In this document: in pieces, positions 1 through 8,984 of the stretch
Numbering within the stretch: position 1 is the stretch's first letter
Layout: each line of letters starts with the position of its first letter
NCBI GenBank assembly: GCA_965250215.1
Contig: CBDFNN010000004.1
Coordinates: 4,030,001-4,094,000, forward strand
Direction: 5' to 3'
DNA: 64,000 nucleotides
Origin: CBDFNN01 sp965250215
Lineage (GTDB): Bacteria; Bacteroidota; Rhodothermia; Rhodothermales; DATKEJ01
Made by a program: the position numbers and the translations under genes
The notes under the pieces: model-generated
The model's input: the letters and a program-made list of their open reading frames with translations, nothing else
Databases searched by the model: none
Told to the model about the DNA's origin: nothing

Positions 1-1711
1 TGCAATAGTACTGAAATATCTCTGTGCCCGTATTCAGGTCGGGGACCTGATCGGCCAGAAAGTCCTCGATCAAGTCAATGTCGGCTGTACTCAGGGTCGG
101 GAAAGCAGGCATATCACCACGACCATTCTGAACAATGTTATCGATCCCCGACAAGCCCCCTATCGAAGATGAAAACTCCTCACCGCCTTGGGCATCCGCG
201 CCGTGACATCGACTGCAATAATACTCAAATATTTCTGGGCCTGTTGTCAGATCCGGGACCTGATCGGCCAGAAAGTCCTCGATCAAGTCGATGTCGGCGG
301 CACTCAGGGTCGGGAAGCCCGGCATTGTACCGCGACCGTTCTGAACAACGTTATCAATCCCCGACAAGCCGCCTATCGACGAATAGAACTCCTCACCGCC
401 TTGGGCATCCGCGCCGTGACATCGACTGCAATAGTACTCAAATATTTCTGGGCCTGTTGTCAGATCCGGGACCTGATCGGCCAGAAAGTCCTCTATCAAA
501 TCGATGTCTCCTTGACTCAAGTTTGGGAAGCCAGGCATGCTGCCGCGACCGTTCTGAACAACGTTGTCTATCCCCGACGAGCCGCCTATCGAAGATGAAA
601 ACTCCTCACCGCCTTGGGCATCCGCGCCGTGACATCGACTGCAATAGTACTCAAATATTTCTGGGCCTGTTGTCAGATCCGGGACCTGATCGGCCAGAAA
701 GTCCTCTATCAAATCGATGTCTCCTTGACTCAAGTTTGGGAAGCCAGGCATGCTGCCGCGACCGTTCTGAACAACGTTGTCTATCCCCGACAAGCCGCCT
801 ATCGAAGATGAAAACTCCTCACCGCCTTGGGCATCCGCGCCGTGACATCGACTGCAATAGTACTCAAATATCTCTGGGCCTGTTGTCAGATCCGGGACCT
901 GATCGGCCAGAAAATCTTGTATTAAGCCTATCTCTTCTGAACTGAGGTTCGAGAAGCCCGGCATATCGCCGCGGCCATTCTGAACAATATCCTCAATCCC
1001 AGTCAGACCCGCTATTGGCGAGGAAAACTCCTCACCGCCTTCGGCATTCGCACCATGACAACGGGCACAATAATACTGATAGATTTCCAATCCCGTATCA
1101 AGGTCGGGTACTTGATCTCCGAGAAAACCCTCTATTAAGTCTATCTCTTCTGAACTGAGGTCCGAGAAGCCCGGCATATCGCCGCGGCCATTCTGAACAA
1201 TATCCTCAATCCCAGTCAGACCCGCTATTGGCGAGGAAAACTCCTCACCGCCTTCGGCATTCGCACCATGACAACGGGCACAATAATACTGATAGATTTC
1301 CAATCCCGTATCAAGGTCGGGTACTTGATCTCCGAGAAAACCCTCTATTAAGTCTATCTCTTCTGAACTGAGGTTCGAGAAGCCCGGCATATCGCCGCGG
1401 CCATTCTGAACAATATCCTCAATCCCAGTCAGACCCGCTATTGGCGAGGAAAACTCCTCACCGCCTTCGGCATTCGCACCATGACAACGGGCACAATAAT
1501 ACTGATAGATTTCCAATCCCGTCTCAAGGTCGGGTGCCTGATCGGCGAGAAAGAGCTCAATCGACTCTATACTGGCGTCAGTCAAATATGGAAAAGATGG
1601 CATAGCGCCGGGACCGGAACGAACTACTCCATCAATCCCTGATAATCCAGCAATTGAAGCCGAAAAGATTTCTGTACCTTCTGCCGAGACTCCGTGACAC
1701 GCCTCGCAGTA
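1..1711 (-). repeat. 213-bp coding tandem repeat (71 codons per cytochrome domain)
   Basis: The heme-site triplets lie at 203, 416, 629, 842, 1055, 1268, 1481 and 1694, each exactly 213 bp apart. Units starting at 416 and 629 differ at one base in 213; units starting at 1055 and 1268 also differ at one base. Two subfamilies exist: CARCHGANAEGG (1055-1481) and CSRCHGADAQGG (203-842). Such near-identity within subfamilies points to recent duplication or gene conversion. Confidence 0.93.
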
Positions 1712-1882
1712 TCGGCGATAATAATCTTTACCGACGGTAAGAGATACCTCGGAGTTTTTGTCAACGGGGCCGCTCTGTTCAACAAGTTCTACAGCATCTG
1801 GCCCAGGAGAAGGGTCCAAGAGCTCGCAGGATCCAAGGATCGATGCCAAGAATATTAAAGTCCAAATATGTAGAGGCCTCAT
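1..1882 (-). CDS. Tandem-domain mono-heme cytochrome c lipoprotein (3' end outside window)
   Basis: The minus strand is open from ATG at 1882 to the left edge (627 codons). It starts with a lipoprotein signal (ILGSC, Cys about residue 19), a short linker, and then repeats of a 71-residue cytochrome c class I domain. Each domain has a CxxCH heme site (CEACH in the first, CARCH or CSRCH in later ones) and a downstream MPxF motif that supplies the usual axial Met. Eight complete heme motifs plus the first Cys of a ninth are visible, spaced exactly 213 bp with no indels. The domain is short for the family (usually 80-100 residues). The protein should sit on a membrane facing the periplasm or on the cell surface and carry electrons; that role is inferred. 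No partner gene is visible because the gene leads away from its neighbours. Confidence is high for a cytochrome; total length is unknown. Confidence 0.9.
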   Translation of the reverse strand, partial: MRPLHIWTLIFLASILGSCELLDPSPGPDAVELVEQSGPVDKNSEVSLTVGKDYYRRYCEACHGVSAEGTEIFSASIAGLSGIDGVVRSGPGAMPSFPYLTDASIESIELFLADQAPDLETGLEIYQYYCARCHGANAEGGEEFSSPIAGLTGIEDIVQNGRGDMPGFSNLSSEEIDLIEGFLGDQVPDLDTGLEIYQYYCARCHGANAEGGEEFSSPIAGLTGIEDIVQNGRGDMPGFSDLSSEEIDLIEGFLGDQVPDLDTGLEIYQYYCARCHGANAEGGEEFSSPIAGLTGIEDIVQNGRGDMPGFSNLSSEEIGLIQDFLADQVPDLTTGPEIFEYYCSRCHGADAQGGEEFSSSIGGLSGIDNVVQNGRGSMPGFPNLSQGDIDLIEDFLADQVPDLTTGPEIFEYYCSRCHGADAQGGEEFSSSIGGSSGIDNVVQNGRGSMPGFPNLSQGDIDLIEDFLADQVPDLTTGPEIFEYYCSRCHGADAQGGEEFYSSIGGLSGIDNVVQNGRGTMPGFPTLSAADIDLIEDFLADQVPDLTTGPEIFEYYCSRCHGADAQGGEEFSSSIGGLSGIDNIVQNGRGDMPAFPTLSTADIDLIEDFLADQVPDLNTGTEIFQYYC

Positions 1883-2236
1883 CCCTTGATCAGTCTAGAT
1901 AACTTGCGATGTATTTCCAGTTGGCAGAGGTCAATGACATGATGAGTTCAATCAATTCTGAGATTTGTCTCACCTCCTTTTCCATAAGAGTTCAATGGTG
2001 ACAATTCACTCGAAAAATAATTGTTGTTACCTCATTTCAACATAGGAAATTCCTTCTACTATCTGTGATACCGCCAATCACATAAGGTTTATTGTATGAT
2101 TCAATGGCAGTTTGTACAGCAACAAGGTGGAATACTAGACAACGACTAACCGAAGATTCTAAAGATTTGCTACCTTATTATTGGATCACGAAAACTATCA
2201 AAGGAATCGATAATTTGAACATCTGACTGAGCGACT
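1883..2236. other. Intergenic region between divergent genes
   Basis: This 354-bp, AT-rich gap separates the cytochrome gene (leftward) from the aldehyde dehydrogenase gene (rightward), so it must hold both promoters. I see no clear Bacteroidota promoter pair, no repeat and no RNA. Confidence 0.4.
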
Positions 2237-3694
2237 ATGATCGGCGATACAATTTTTAAAACTCAACTTCTCATCAATGGCGAGTCCAGAAACTCATCTG
2301 ATGGAAATTTCCAGCAAATATTCTCCCCAAGTAATGGAAAGCAGGTTGGTGAGGTTGCTCAGGCAAGTGAAAAGGACGTCAATGAGGCTGTTGAATCTGC
2401 TGAGATGGCGTTCAACAGTTGGTCGAAAATGACGGCCTACGAAAGACTGGCAATCATCAAGAAAGCGACAGAATATGCAAGCAAGCAAGCCGATGAGATC
2501 GGAATGCTGATGGCATTGGAACAGGGCAAACCCTTTGCACAATCGAGAAAAGAGGTATTGGGATCTTGTAGCACGATAGAATATTTCGCTGACGAAGGCG
2601 TCCGCATTGAAGGCTACACGAACCAGACAGAAAAAGCAAACATTCGATCTTGGGTTAGCTATCATCCAGTAGGCGTTTGTGCTTTGCTAACTCCATGGAA
2701 TTATCCCCTCGCACTTCTTTCTTGGAAACTTGGGCCGGCCCTCGCTGCTGGTTGCACAGTTGTCGTCAAACCGACGGAGGTTACGCCGATGGCGCCAACG
2801 GCCTTTTGCAAGGCACTTACCGAAGGTGGTATTCCCGCTGGTGTAATCAACGTAATTAATGGCGATGGGCTGAAGGTTGGATCGAGTTTAGTTCAGAATC
2901 CCGGAGTCAAGAAGGTGGCCATGACTGGGTCCACGGCGACCGGCAAAAAGCTGATGGAGATGTATGGGCCCACACTAAACAAGATTTCACTTGAGTTGGG
3001 CGGACATTGTCCAGCTATCGTTTGCAAGGATGCGGACGTCGATCTTGCCGCGAAGATAATTTCTTATAAAGGCTTCCGAAATATGGGCCAGTCTTGCAGC
3101 ACAGTGAACAGGGTATATGCACACGAGTCAGTCCACGATGAGTTTGTCCTCAAGTTAAAAGAATTGGCTGAAGGGCACAGCTTGGGTGACGGGGTGACAG
3201 ATGGATCCGTTGATCTGGGACCGATGGCAACGAAGGGCTGCGTAGAGAGAGTCGAGCTGCATGTCAAGGACGCTATCGCGAAAGGTGCCGAATTAGTTAC
3301 TGGAGGTTCAGCTCCAGCCGGAGAAAAATATAATGAAGGGAATTATTACCTGCCCACCGTCCTGACAGGCATGACACACGACATGTTGATGGCCCAGGAA
3401 GAGACCTTCGGCCCGGTCGTACCGATTGCAAAATTCGACGATCTGAGTGACGCGGTCGCGATGGCCAACGATACTAACTTTGGTCTCGTTTCCTATCTCT
3501 TCACTCGCGATTTTAAGACAACGATGCAACTCAGCGAAGAGCTTGAAGCAGGTACGATCTGCGTTAACAACGGTGCGGTCAACACGAACTACGCGCCCTA
3601 TGCTGGTTGGAAAGACTCTGGCTTTGGCCTTGAGCTTTCAAGGAAATCGATATTTGAATACTTGAATACCAAGCACACGAAGATAGCTTACTAG
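2237..3694 (+). CDS. NAD(P)-dependent aldehyde dehydrogenase (succinate-semialdehyde type)
   Basis: A 485-residue aldehyde dehydrogenase of normal length. The fold's landmarks are in order: TPWNYP (Asn155), VVVKPTE (Lys178 for cofactor phosphate or ribose), the GSTATG cofactor loop, LELGG with the general base Glu253, GQSC with catalytic Cys287, and EETFGPV near residue 395. It oxidises an aldehyde to an acid through a thioester on the Cys. The sequence is closest in style to succinate-semialdehyde or related NAD-dependent members, but the substrate cannot be read from sequence. The next gene is a class II aldolase; a shared role in a sugar-breakdown route is possible but unproven. A heptamer array starts on its stop codon. 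Confidence 0.9.
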   Translation: MIGDTIFKTQLLINGESRNSSDGNFQQIFSPSNGKQVGEVAQASEKDVNEAVESAEMAFNSWSKMTAYERLAIIKKATEYASKQADEIGMLMALEQGKPFAQSRKEVLGSCSTIEYFADEGVRIEGYTNQTEKANIRSWVSYHPVGVCALLTPWNYPLALLSWKLGPALAAGCTVVVKPTEVTPMAPTAFCKALTEGGIPAGVINVINGDGLKVGSSLVQNPGVKKVAMTGSTATGKKLMEMYGPTLNKISLELGGHCPAIVCKDADVDLAAKIISYKGFRNMGQSCSTVNRVYAHESVHDEFVLKLKELAEGHSLGDGVTDGSVDLGPMATKGCVERVELHVKDAIAKGAELVTGGSAPAGEKYNEGNYYLPTVLTGMTHDMLMAQEETFGPVVPIAKFDDLSDAVAMANDTNFGLVSYLFTRDFKTTMQLSEELEAGTICVNNGAVNTNYAPYAGWKDSGFGLELSRKSIFEYLNTKHTKIAY

Positions 3695-3743
3695 CTTCTA
3701 GCTTCTAGCTTCTAGCTTCTGGCTTCTGGCTTCTGGCTGCTGG
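3692..3743 (+). repeat. Heptamer tandem array starting on a stop codon
   Basis: Seven full 7-nt units plus three bases: TAGCTTC four times, TGGCTTC twice, TGGCTGC once, then TGG. The first TAG is the stop codon of the aldehyde dehydrogenase gene. Units drift progressively from TAGCTTC to TGGCTGC. Confidence 0.95.
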
Positions 3744-3810
3744 ATAACGATCATCAAAAGGTCGGAGGATCTCCCGAATAAACTTGGCCGTATCCAAAAC
3801 GAATTGAAAA

Positions 3811-3843
3811 TCACATCCCTCATCACACATAACTCATAACCCT
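3811..3843 (-). repeat. Heptamer array just upstream of the aldolase start
   Basis: Read on the minus strand, units GTTATGA, GTTATGT, GTGATGA and GGGATGT follow in strict 7-nt register and end four bases before the GTG start at 3847. The unit type (GTNNTGN) matches arrays elsewhere in the window, and it points away from the aldolase gene. Confidence 0.75.
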
Positions 3844-3846
3844 CCA

Positions 3847-4848
3847 GTGCTCTTAAACCCGACCCAATCCCGCGACCTTTTGGCTCATGCTCTCGAAAAC
3901 GGTTACGCCATTCTTGCCGTCAATGCCGATAGTCCAGCTTGTATTACAGACTGCTTAATCGCAGCAAAAGAGGCCGACTCACCTGTTATTATTGAGACGA
4001 GTCTTTGGCAACTGAAGGGCCACAGTTTTGGAGCGCAACACTCCGTAACAGGAGTTGCTCGATACATCGCGAATCTCGCGGTCCTAGCGAATTCGGACAG
4101 ATTCAAGGACATCCCAGTGATCTATCACACGGACCACATTAAGGGACCAGAAACGATGAACATTTTAGGCTCAGCTATACGTGGTATCCCACAGCGATTT
4201 GGAGATGCAGAAGTTCTTTTACATGCCTCAACGGTCTCCTTGGATGCCTCAAATTTTGAAGAGGAAGAAAATGTAAGGACGATATGTCAGCTTGCTGATA
4301 TTGCCAATGAATCGGCTAAGGTTGTGACCTTGGAAATGGAGTCGGCTGTTGATGACCGCATTACAGATGCCGATGAGACCAAAAGACTGCTAGGGGCAGT
4401 TGAAGAAAAACATCCTGGCGTCATTCACATGTGGGCACCCGGCGTTGGAACCCAACACGGACTGAGCACGAGTGGCTATCCAGACTTTCATCCCGACACC
4501 ATTGGCCGAAATGTCAAATTGGTGGAGGAGATCACAGGACGTCGCTTTGGAATAGCCTTGCACGGATCTTCAGGTCTTTCGAATGAGATGCTGACTGCTG
4601 CTGCAGAACAAGGTGTGACAAAAGTCAATTGGTCCAGTGCCTCCCTCGAGATCAGAGCGAAACTGGCACAAGAATTCTTTCTCCTTAATGCCGAAAAAAT
4701 TGATCGAAGCCATAAAGAGTGGAAGGTTACGATGATGGACAACGGCGTGCAAAGTTATGTCTCGCCACGATATATCCCAAGTGTCATTGAGCGAATGGAA
4801 GTCCTAAAATCCAAAGGACAGGCTTCGAAAATTGTCAACACTTTGTAG
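3847..4848 (+). CDS. Class II ketose-bisphosphate aldolase family protein
   Basis: A 333-residue TIM-barrel aldolase of the zinc-dependent class II family (fructose/tagatose-bisphosphate type). Visible motifs are YHTDH at residues 93-97 (catalytic Asp and zinc His), a Glu-rich strand LEMES, LHGSSG (zinc and phosphate-binding loop, normally HGGSG) and KVNWSSA, the counterpart of KVNIDT. It would split a phosphorylated sugar retro-aldol fashion. The start is GTG, directly after a heptamer array; no better ATG exists nearby. The HGSSG and NWSSA variants differ from standard FbaA, so a specialised sugar-acid or tagatose-type substrate is plausible. Cytoplasmic. Confidence 0.85.
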   Translation: MLLNPTQSRDLLAHALENGYAILAVNADSPACITDCLIAAKEADSPVIIETSLWQLKGHSFGAQHSVTGVARYIANLAVLANSDRFKDIPVIYHTDHIKGPETMNILGSAIRGIPQRFGDAEVLLHASTVSLDASNFEEEENVRTICQLADIANESAKVVTLEMESAVDDRITDADETKRLLGAVEEKHPGVIHMWAPGVGTQHGLSTSGYPDFHPDTIGRNVKLVEEITGRRFGIALHGSSGLSNEMLTAAAEQGVTKVNWSSASLEIRAKLAQEFFLLNAEKIDRSHKEWKVTMMDNGVQSYVSPRYIPSVIERMEVLKSKGQASKIVNTL

Positions 4849-4947
4849 ACGACGTCTCCCGATTCGATTTCTTCAGGCAGGTTACTCTTTGAGACCTCGA
4901 CTGCTCCGGCAATCCACCTCCAATTTGACTAGCAACGGACATGATAA

Positions 4948-6543
4948 TTATTCGCCGTCGCGCATGCCCAAAACTACAAAAGTTACATCATCTTCTGGTG
5001 CTTGATCGTCACCCCAATTCCGGACCTCCTCCTGAAGTCGATTGATAATCTCATTCGGGGCCGTATCACCAATTTCTTGAAAGAGTTTCTCGGCTCTTTC
5101 CATTCCGAACATTTCCCTTTTCCGGTCAAAAAGTTCAGGAAATCCATCTGACATGAGGAGAACTGTGTCACCAAGAGAAAAATTGGATTCGTAATATTGG
5201 TAAGGGAAATTATGGAAAGCACCCAAGGGCATCCCTTTTAGGGTAACTGTTTCTATTTCCCTATCAGCTTTCCGATAGATCATGATGGGAGGCATGCCAG
5301 CTGCCGAAGCAGAAAGTCGCCCGTCAGTGATTTGCAGAAGAGTCAGACCCATAAATAAATTACCCAGATCCATCTGCTTCAAAACGCGGGTGGAATCTTC
5401 GAAGAAAGCCCGAATATCAGGTACCGATCCTCCTCTTTTGAACATACTCTTGACAATGGCAACCATCATTCCCGCTTTGAGACCATGGCCGGTTGCGTCG
5501 CCAATTGCTACCGTAAGAGTACCGTCCTCTGCTTGGTGAAAATCATAATAGTCACCACCTACTTCCGTGGCTGTTTGCATATGAACAGCGATCTCCACAG
5601 AGGAAAGGACAGGGAGTTCTTGTGGCAACATCGACATTTGCAGGGCCCGTGCTTCTTCCAGTTCCTTTGTCTTCCGAGTGTCTTCAGCCTCCAGTAATAA
5701 ATGCTCAAGTTCCTTCTCCTTTGCTTCCCTCTCTTTTTCGATTAGCCGGTCATTCGTTCGGGCAATGTCCCGGGCTAAGTAGACAGAGGTAGCTATGGTC
5801 AGTCCGACGAGACCAAATTGGTATCCATTCTCAATCCCACGGAATGAAGCAATCAACTCGATGTCGAGAAACAGATCGTATAACGCAAAAATCATGAGCG
5901 TCCCAAAACCAACCGCGAGAATCCACGCTCCATCAAGCTTTTGGCGAATAGCTCCCGATCCAATACGAATGAGTTCTAGCCAGCTGATGGTTCCCGGAAT
6001 AAGTACGTATTTAAAATTGTCATGGGGTTCGATCGTAGCCAATATACCTCCAATAATCAGCGCGAACGATATCACATAGAACTGTCTGGGTGGGCTTTCA
6101 AAGAACAATTCATAAAAGAAGCGTAGGGCGAAAATGAAGTTGATGGCCATAAAAGCTCTATGAAGCCTTAACTCTATTATTCCGTTAGTAACCAAATGCT
6201 CAAAATCGAAGTAGATGGCTATACCGTAGCTAAGCAGAAATATCGAGAAGTATAAATTGCTGCGTAGCTTCGGAAGGAAGAAAAACAAGATCAAATGCAG
6301 CAATCCGAAGGCCAAGGTCAAGGCCGTGAAAGCTACCTGAGTGCGTATCAGAGACTCGCGCTCCAGAGAAACTTCCTCTTGCTGACCAGCAGTGTCTTGC
6401 ACTGACTCGGGCCTATCCGTTCCCTTCGTTTGGTGAACTATCTCCTTCCCTTCATCTGAAATCGGATAAATGTCCACGTTGTACCCAGTCGGATCGACAA
6501 GGGATAACAGACACGTTAGTATGACGGTGAACACTGTCGACAT
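4948..6543 (-). CDS. Membrane-bound SpoIIE/RsbU-type PP2C phosphatase
   Basis: A 531-residue protein. The N-terminal half has a signal-like segment, a Gln/Glu-rich stretch and about seven hydrophobic helices (roughly residues 65-260), resembling 7TM sensor modules. A charged coiled coil (about 262-310) leads to a SpoIIE phosphatase domain with EVGGDYYDF, GDATGHG, LLMSDGFPE and DDVTFVV, all holding metal-binding Asp residues. Proteins of this family dephosphorylate anti-sigma-factor antagonists and so switch alternative sigma factors on; the membrane half probably senses a signal. No sigma factor, anti-sigma factor or antagonist gene lies next to it, so its target is unknown. It is transcribed alone, converging on the aldolase gene. 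Confidence 0.9.
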   Translation of the reverse strand: MSTVFTVILTCLLSLVDPTGYNVDIYPISDEGKEIVHQTKGTDRPESVQDTAGQQEEVSLERESLIRTQVAFTALTLAFGLLHLILFFFLPKLRSNLYFSIFLLSYGIAIYFDFEHLVTNGIIELRLHRAFMAINFIFALRFFYELFFESPPRQFYVISFALIIGGILATIEPHDNFKYVLIPGTISWLELIRIGSGAIRQKLDGAWILAVGFGTLMIFALYDLFLDIELIASFRGIENGYQFGLVGLTIATSVYLARDIARTNDRLIEKEREAKEKELEHLLLEAEDTRKTKELEEARALQMSMLPQELPVLSSVEIAVHMQTATEVGGDYYDFHQAEDGTLTVAIGDATGHGLKAGMMVAIVKSMFKRGGSVPDIRAFFEDSTRVLKQMDLGNLFMGLTLLQITDGRLSASAAGMPPIMIYRKADREIETVTLKGMPLGAFHNFPYQYYESNFSLGDTVLLMSDGFPELFDRKREMFGMERAEKLFQEIGDTAPNEIINRLQEEVRNWGDDQAPEDDVTFVVLGMRDGE

Positions 6544-6960
6544 TTGGGTCGCTATTTAACTAAATCAAAATAAAGTGAGTAGACTGTCTGGAATCAACTG
6601 AGCCTCGAACTCGAGAAGCCATGGCCCGGTTTATCGAAAGCTCAAGCTATGACAAGGACGAGTAAATTAACAGGAATGATTCAGACCACTCCCAACGATG
6701 AGATACACGATGTACTTGCTTGGTCAGTCATTGCCGTCAAGACACTCATTGCTTACAAATTCCAAAAGGTCTCGCCTTCTTGACGATGTAAGGCTTTTCC
6801 CCACAGAGCAGATCTCTGAATACTGTCGAAATAGAACTACCCAATTTGGCATTTTCTATCTTTACTGGACTCAGATCATTCAATTAACTTTTCTTAGAAT
6901 CTCGTAACCTGATCTTGGCATTTCTGTAGCTCGAATATCATCTTATCTGAACACATATCG
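6544..6960. other. Intergenic region, no gene recognised
   Basis: About 420 bp between the SpoIIE-type phosphatase (leftward) and the His-rich small gene (rightward). It must contain both promoters. Short open frames here look like chance; nothing else is recognised. Confidence 0.35.
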
Positions 6961-6993
6961 GTACTTAGAAGGATTGTAAGCAGCATATTCATT

Positions 6994-7383
6994 TTGCTAA
7001 TCTTACTAGTCGGAATAGCCCCATCACTACCTGGTCTTCTTCCATCTGGTGAGCATGCGATCCACTGTCTAAGCTGCACAGATGATCTGTGTCGACATAC
7101 AGAACACGAGGGAAGTCACGATCAGTACGCAACTGACGCTCACCTAGGCGACCAGGCAAAAGTCAAATCTCACCATGATCACTCCAACGTGAAGGGAGAG
7201 GCTTCGCTTGGATGTGGATGTCAGAACTCGGAATTATTTACACTTATGCAGCACCTGAAATATCGTCCAGGAGGCGAGGTATCCCTGTTGCAATTTGCCA
7301 GTAAATACGAGATCGAAGCTTTTACCATCTCTTCTGGCCCTCTCAATATCTCAAACGAAGTCTTCCGACCACCCATCGGATAG
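6994..7383 (+). CDS. Small exported His/Cys-rich protein
   Basis: A 129-residue protein with a hydrophobic N-terminus (ILLVGIAPSLPG), then a segment rich in His, Cys and Asp: HAIHCLSC, CRHTEHEGSHDQ, HHDHSN and GCGC. This composition suggests metal binding in the envelope. No ATG lies at the 5' end. TTG at 6994 is used here, but the frame stays open upstream to about 6913 and would add LRRIVSSIF, which would make a better signal peptide, so the start is uncertain. It precedes a Met-rich exported protein gene, a pairing that suggests copper or similar metal handling. I do not recognise a named family. A heptamer array starts on the last base of its stop codon. Confidence 0.6.
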   Translation: MLILLVGIAPSLPGLLPSGEHAIHCLSCTDDLCRHTEHEGSHDQYATDAHLGDQAKVKSHHDHSNVKGEASLGCGCQNSELFTLMQHLKYRPGGEVSLLQFASKYEIEAFTISSGPLNISNEVFRPPIG

Positions 7384-7417
7384 TTGTGGGTCTTGTGTTT
7401 TGAGTGATGGGTTTTGC
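7383..7417 (+). repeat. Heptamer array starting in a stop codon
   Basis: Five units in exact register: GTTGTGG, GTCTTGT, GTTTTGA, GTGATGG, GTTTTGC. The first G is the last base of the TAG stop of the His-rich gene. The words GTTTTGA, GTTTTGC and GTGATGG recur at 24150 and 50398. Confidence 0.9.
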
Positions 7418-7470
7418 TATTCGAAACTCTCACTCAATTCCGGGGGCCCCTCTTTGACTTCTTTTCAAAC

Positions 7471-7490
7471 AGGCCGTAATCGGCCTTTCT
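7471..7490 (+). terminator. Possible intrinsic terminator
   Basis: AGGCCG and CGGCCT form a 6-bp stem around TAAT, followed by TTCTTCT. It lies about 90 bp after the His-rich gene. The stem is short and the T tract interrupted, so this is tentative. Confidence 0.45.
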
Positions 7491-7562
7491 TCTGACTGAT
7501 TCTCTTGCGTCCATGCATGTCAGTCATTTTTAGCGAATATCTGGAGTTTTGATGCCCATTAA

Positions 7563-7674
7563 TCCTCGATCCTGATACTCGGTCATGATATCTGAACCTG
7601 TTTCGACATCCTGATACCCGAGAATCTGAATTCCCGACATCCTGACTCCCCGAAATCCCGACAACCGAATAATT
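7563..7674 (+). repeat. Degenerate octamer array upstream of a start codon
   Basis: Fourteen 8-nt units with a conserved core YGA, for example CCGACATC, CTGACTCC, CCGAAATC and CCGACAAC, running to within three bases of the ATG at 7677. There is one single-base phase slip near 7618. The core resembles the CNGANNNT octamers at 39744 and 40037. Confidence 0.75.
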
Positions 7675-7676
7675 AA

Positions 7677-8702
7677 ATGAAAGCCACATTATGTTTTCTG
7701 GTACTGATGCTATTTGCTCAGTCTTCCACAGCACAATACACAGGATCTCGACCAGATGGTCATGCACCAATCGGCGTAATGGGGGACCATACTCACGGAA
7801 AGGGTGAGTTCATGTTTTCCTATCGATTTATGTACATGGCGATGGAGGGAAGCCGAATAGGCTCTTCGTCTATTTCGGACGCGGATGTCGTCTCGTCCGA
7901 AGGTAAAAATTTCGTAATCACACCGACGGAGATGCCGATGCAAATGCATATGCTCGGCATGATGTATGCTCCAACTAGTCGGATTACTCTGATGGCGATG
8001 CTTCCAATTTTATCTTCAAGCATGGATCACTTGGCTCGAAACGGAAATACCTTTTCGACCTCATCCAGTGGCATTGGCGACGTTTCCATTGGTGGCATGT
8101 GGCTTTTCCATAAGGGTGAATCCACTCGCACACACGCGAACTTGAGCGTGCGAATTCCGACGGGTTCAATTGACGCCATGGACGTGACGCCTGCTTCGGC
8201 TCCCAATGAGGCGGTACTTCCCTACCCCATGCAGCTTGGGAGTGGCACGGTAGATATCGAGCCTGGCATCACAGAACTGGGCCAATCTGGTGACTGGTCT
8301 TATGGCGCTCAAGGGAAGTATCTCTTACGGTTTGGGGAGAACTCAGCCGAGTACAAAATAGGCAACAAACTATCTTTGACAGCTTGGGGTGCTCGCAAAC
8401 TGAGCGATCTGATCAGTGCTTCATTGAGGGCTGATTTCACTTCTCTTGGAGATATCGACGGAGCTGATGCACGCTTTGCCGGAGCCGTCGAGAATCGAAT
8501 GGTCCCGACCGTTTTCTCCGAACTTCGAGCAGGAAAAAGACTTGATCTGATTCTTGGTACAAATATCGAATTGCCGAAAACGAGCGTTCTAAAGGGTCTT
8601 CGATGGGCCCTGGAACTTGGAGTCCCAGTCTATCAAAATCTGGATGGTCCTCAGCTAGAGACCGATCTCGTGGTTACAACAGGTTTGCAATACGCTCTAT
8701 AA
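7677..8702 (+). CDS. Met-rich outer-membrane protein, possible metal-related transporter-like barrel
   Basis: A 341-residue protein with a clear signal peptide (MKATLCFLVLMLFAQSSTAQ). The mature start PIGVMGDHTHGKGEF and the Met clusters MYMAMEG, EMPMQMHMLGMM and LMAMLP are notable: Met and His residues like these bind copper or silver in other proteins. The rest alternates polar and hydrophobic residues as in an outer-membrane beta barrel, ending in Leu with an aromatic residue nearby (LQYAL). It resembles the family often labelled phenol-degradation MetA-like transporter. With the His/Cys-rich gene upstream it may form a small metal-response unit; that is inference. Confidence 0.7.
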   Translation: MKATLCFLVLMLFAQSSTAQYTGSRPDGHAPIGVMGDHTHGKGEFMFSYRFMYMAMEGSRIGSSSISDADVVSSEGKNFVITPTEMPMQMHMLGMMYAPTSRITLMAMLPILSSSMDHLARNGNTFSTSSSGIGDVSIGGMWLFHKGESTRTHANLSVRIPTGSIDAMDVTPASAPNEAVLPYPMQLGSGTVDIEPGITELGQSGDWSYGAQGKYLLRFGENSAEYKIGNKLSLTAWGARKLSDLISASLRADFTSLGDIDGADARFAGAVENRMVPTVFSELRAGKRLDLILGTNIELPKTSVLKGLRWALELGVPVYQNLDGPQLETDLVVTTGLQYAL

Positions 8703-8984
8703 AGTAGCTGCTGATTTTGTGGCTGTCGAAGTGAGCTTCAGCGTGTCCACCATGCATGGGCACGCCCCCTAGATTACTTGGTGCAGGCTGTTCCTTTTAC
8801 CAATAGAAAATCGAGTATGCCAATTCCAAATCAAGCTACTTCAAGCCTTTCAGGCAGAAGACGAGGCAGAATTCTTGACAATTAAGGGGATAGATCTATT
8901 CCAATCAGTCAGTTGGAGTCGGAAGGCGTGACGGTCTGACTAAATAAAAGGCTTCCTCCGTGGTCAATTAGATCAGGAGCCGAT

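Noticed and set aside
169..945. A long plus-strand open frame with three repeated blocks
   Set aside because: It is the shadow of the minus-strand cytochrome repeats, where CxxCH and MPxF motifs give a far better explanation.
3692..3743. Heptamer arrays as possible CRISPR repeats
   Set aside because: Units are contiguous, with no spacers, and only 7 nt long.
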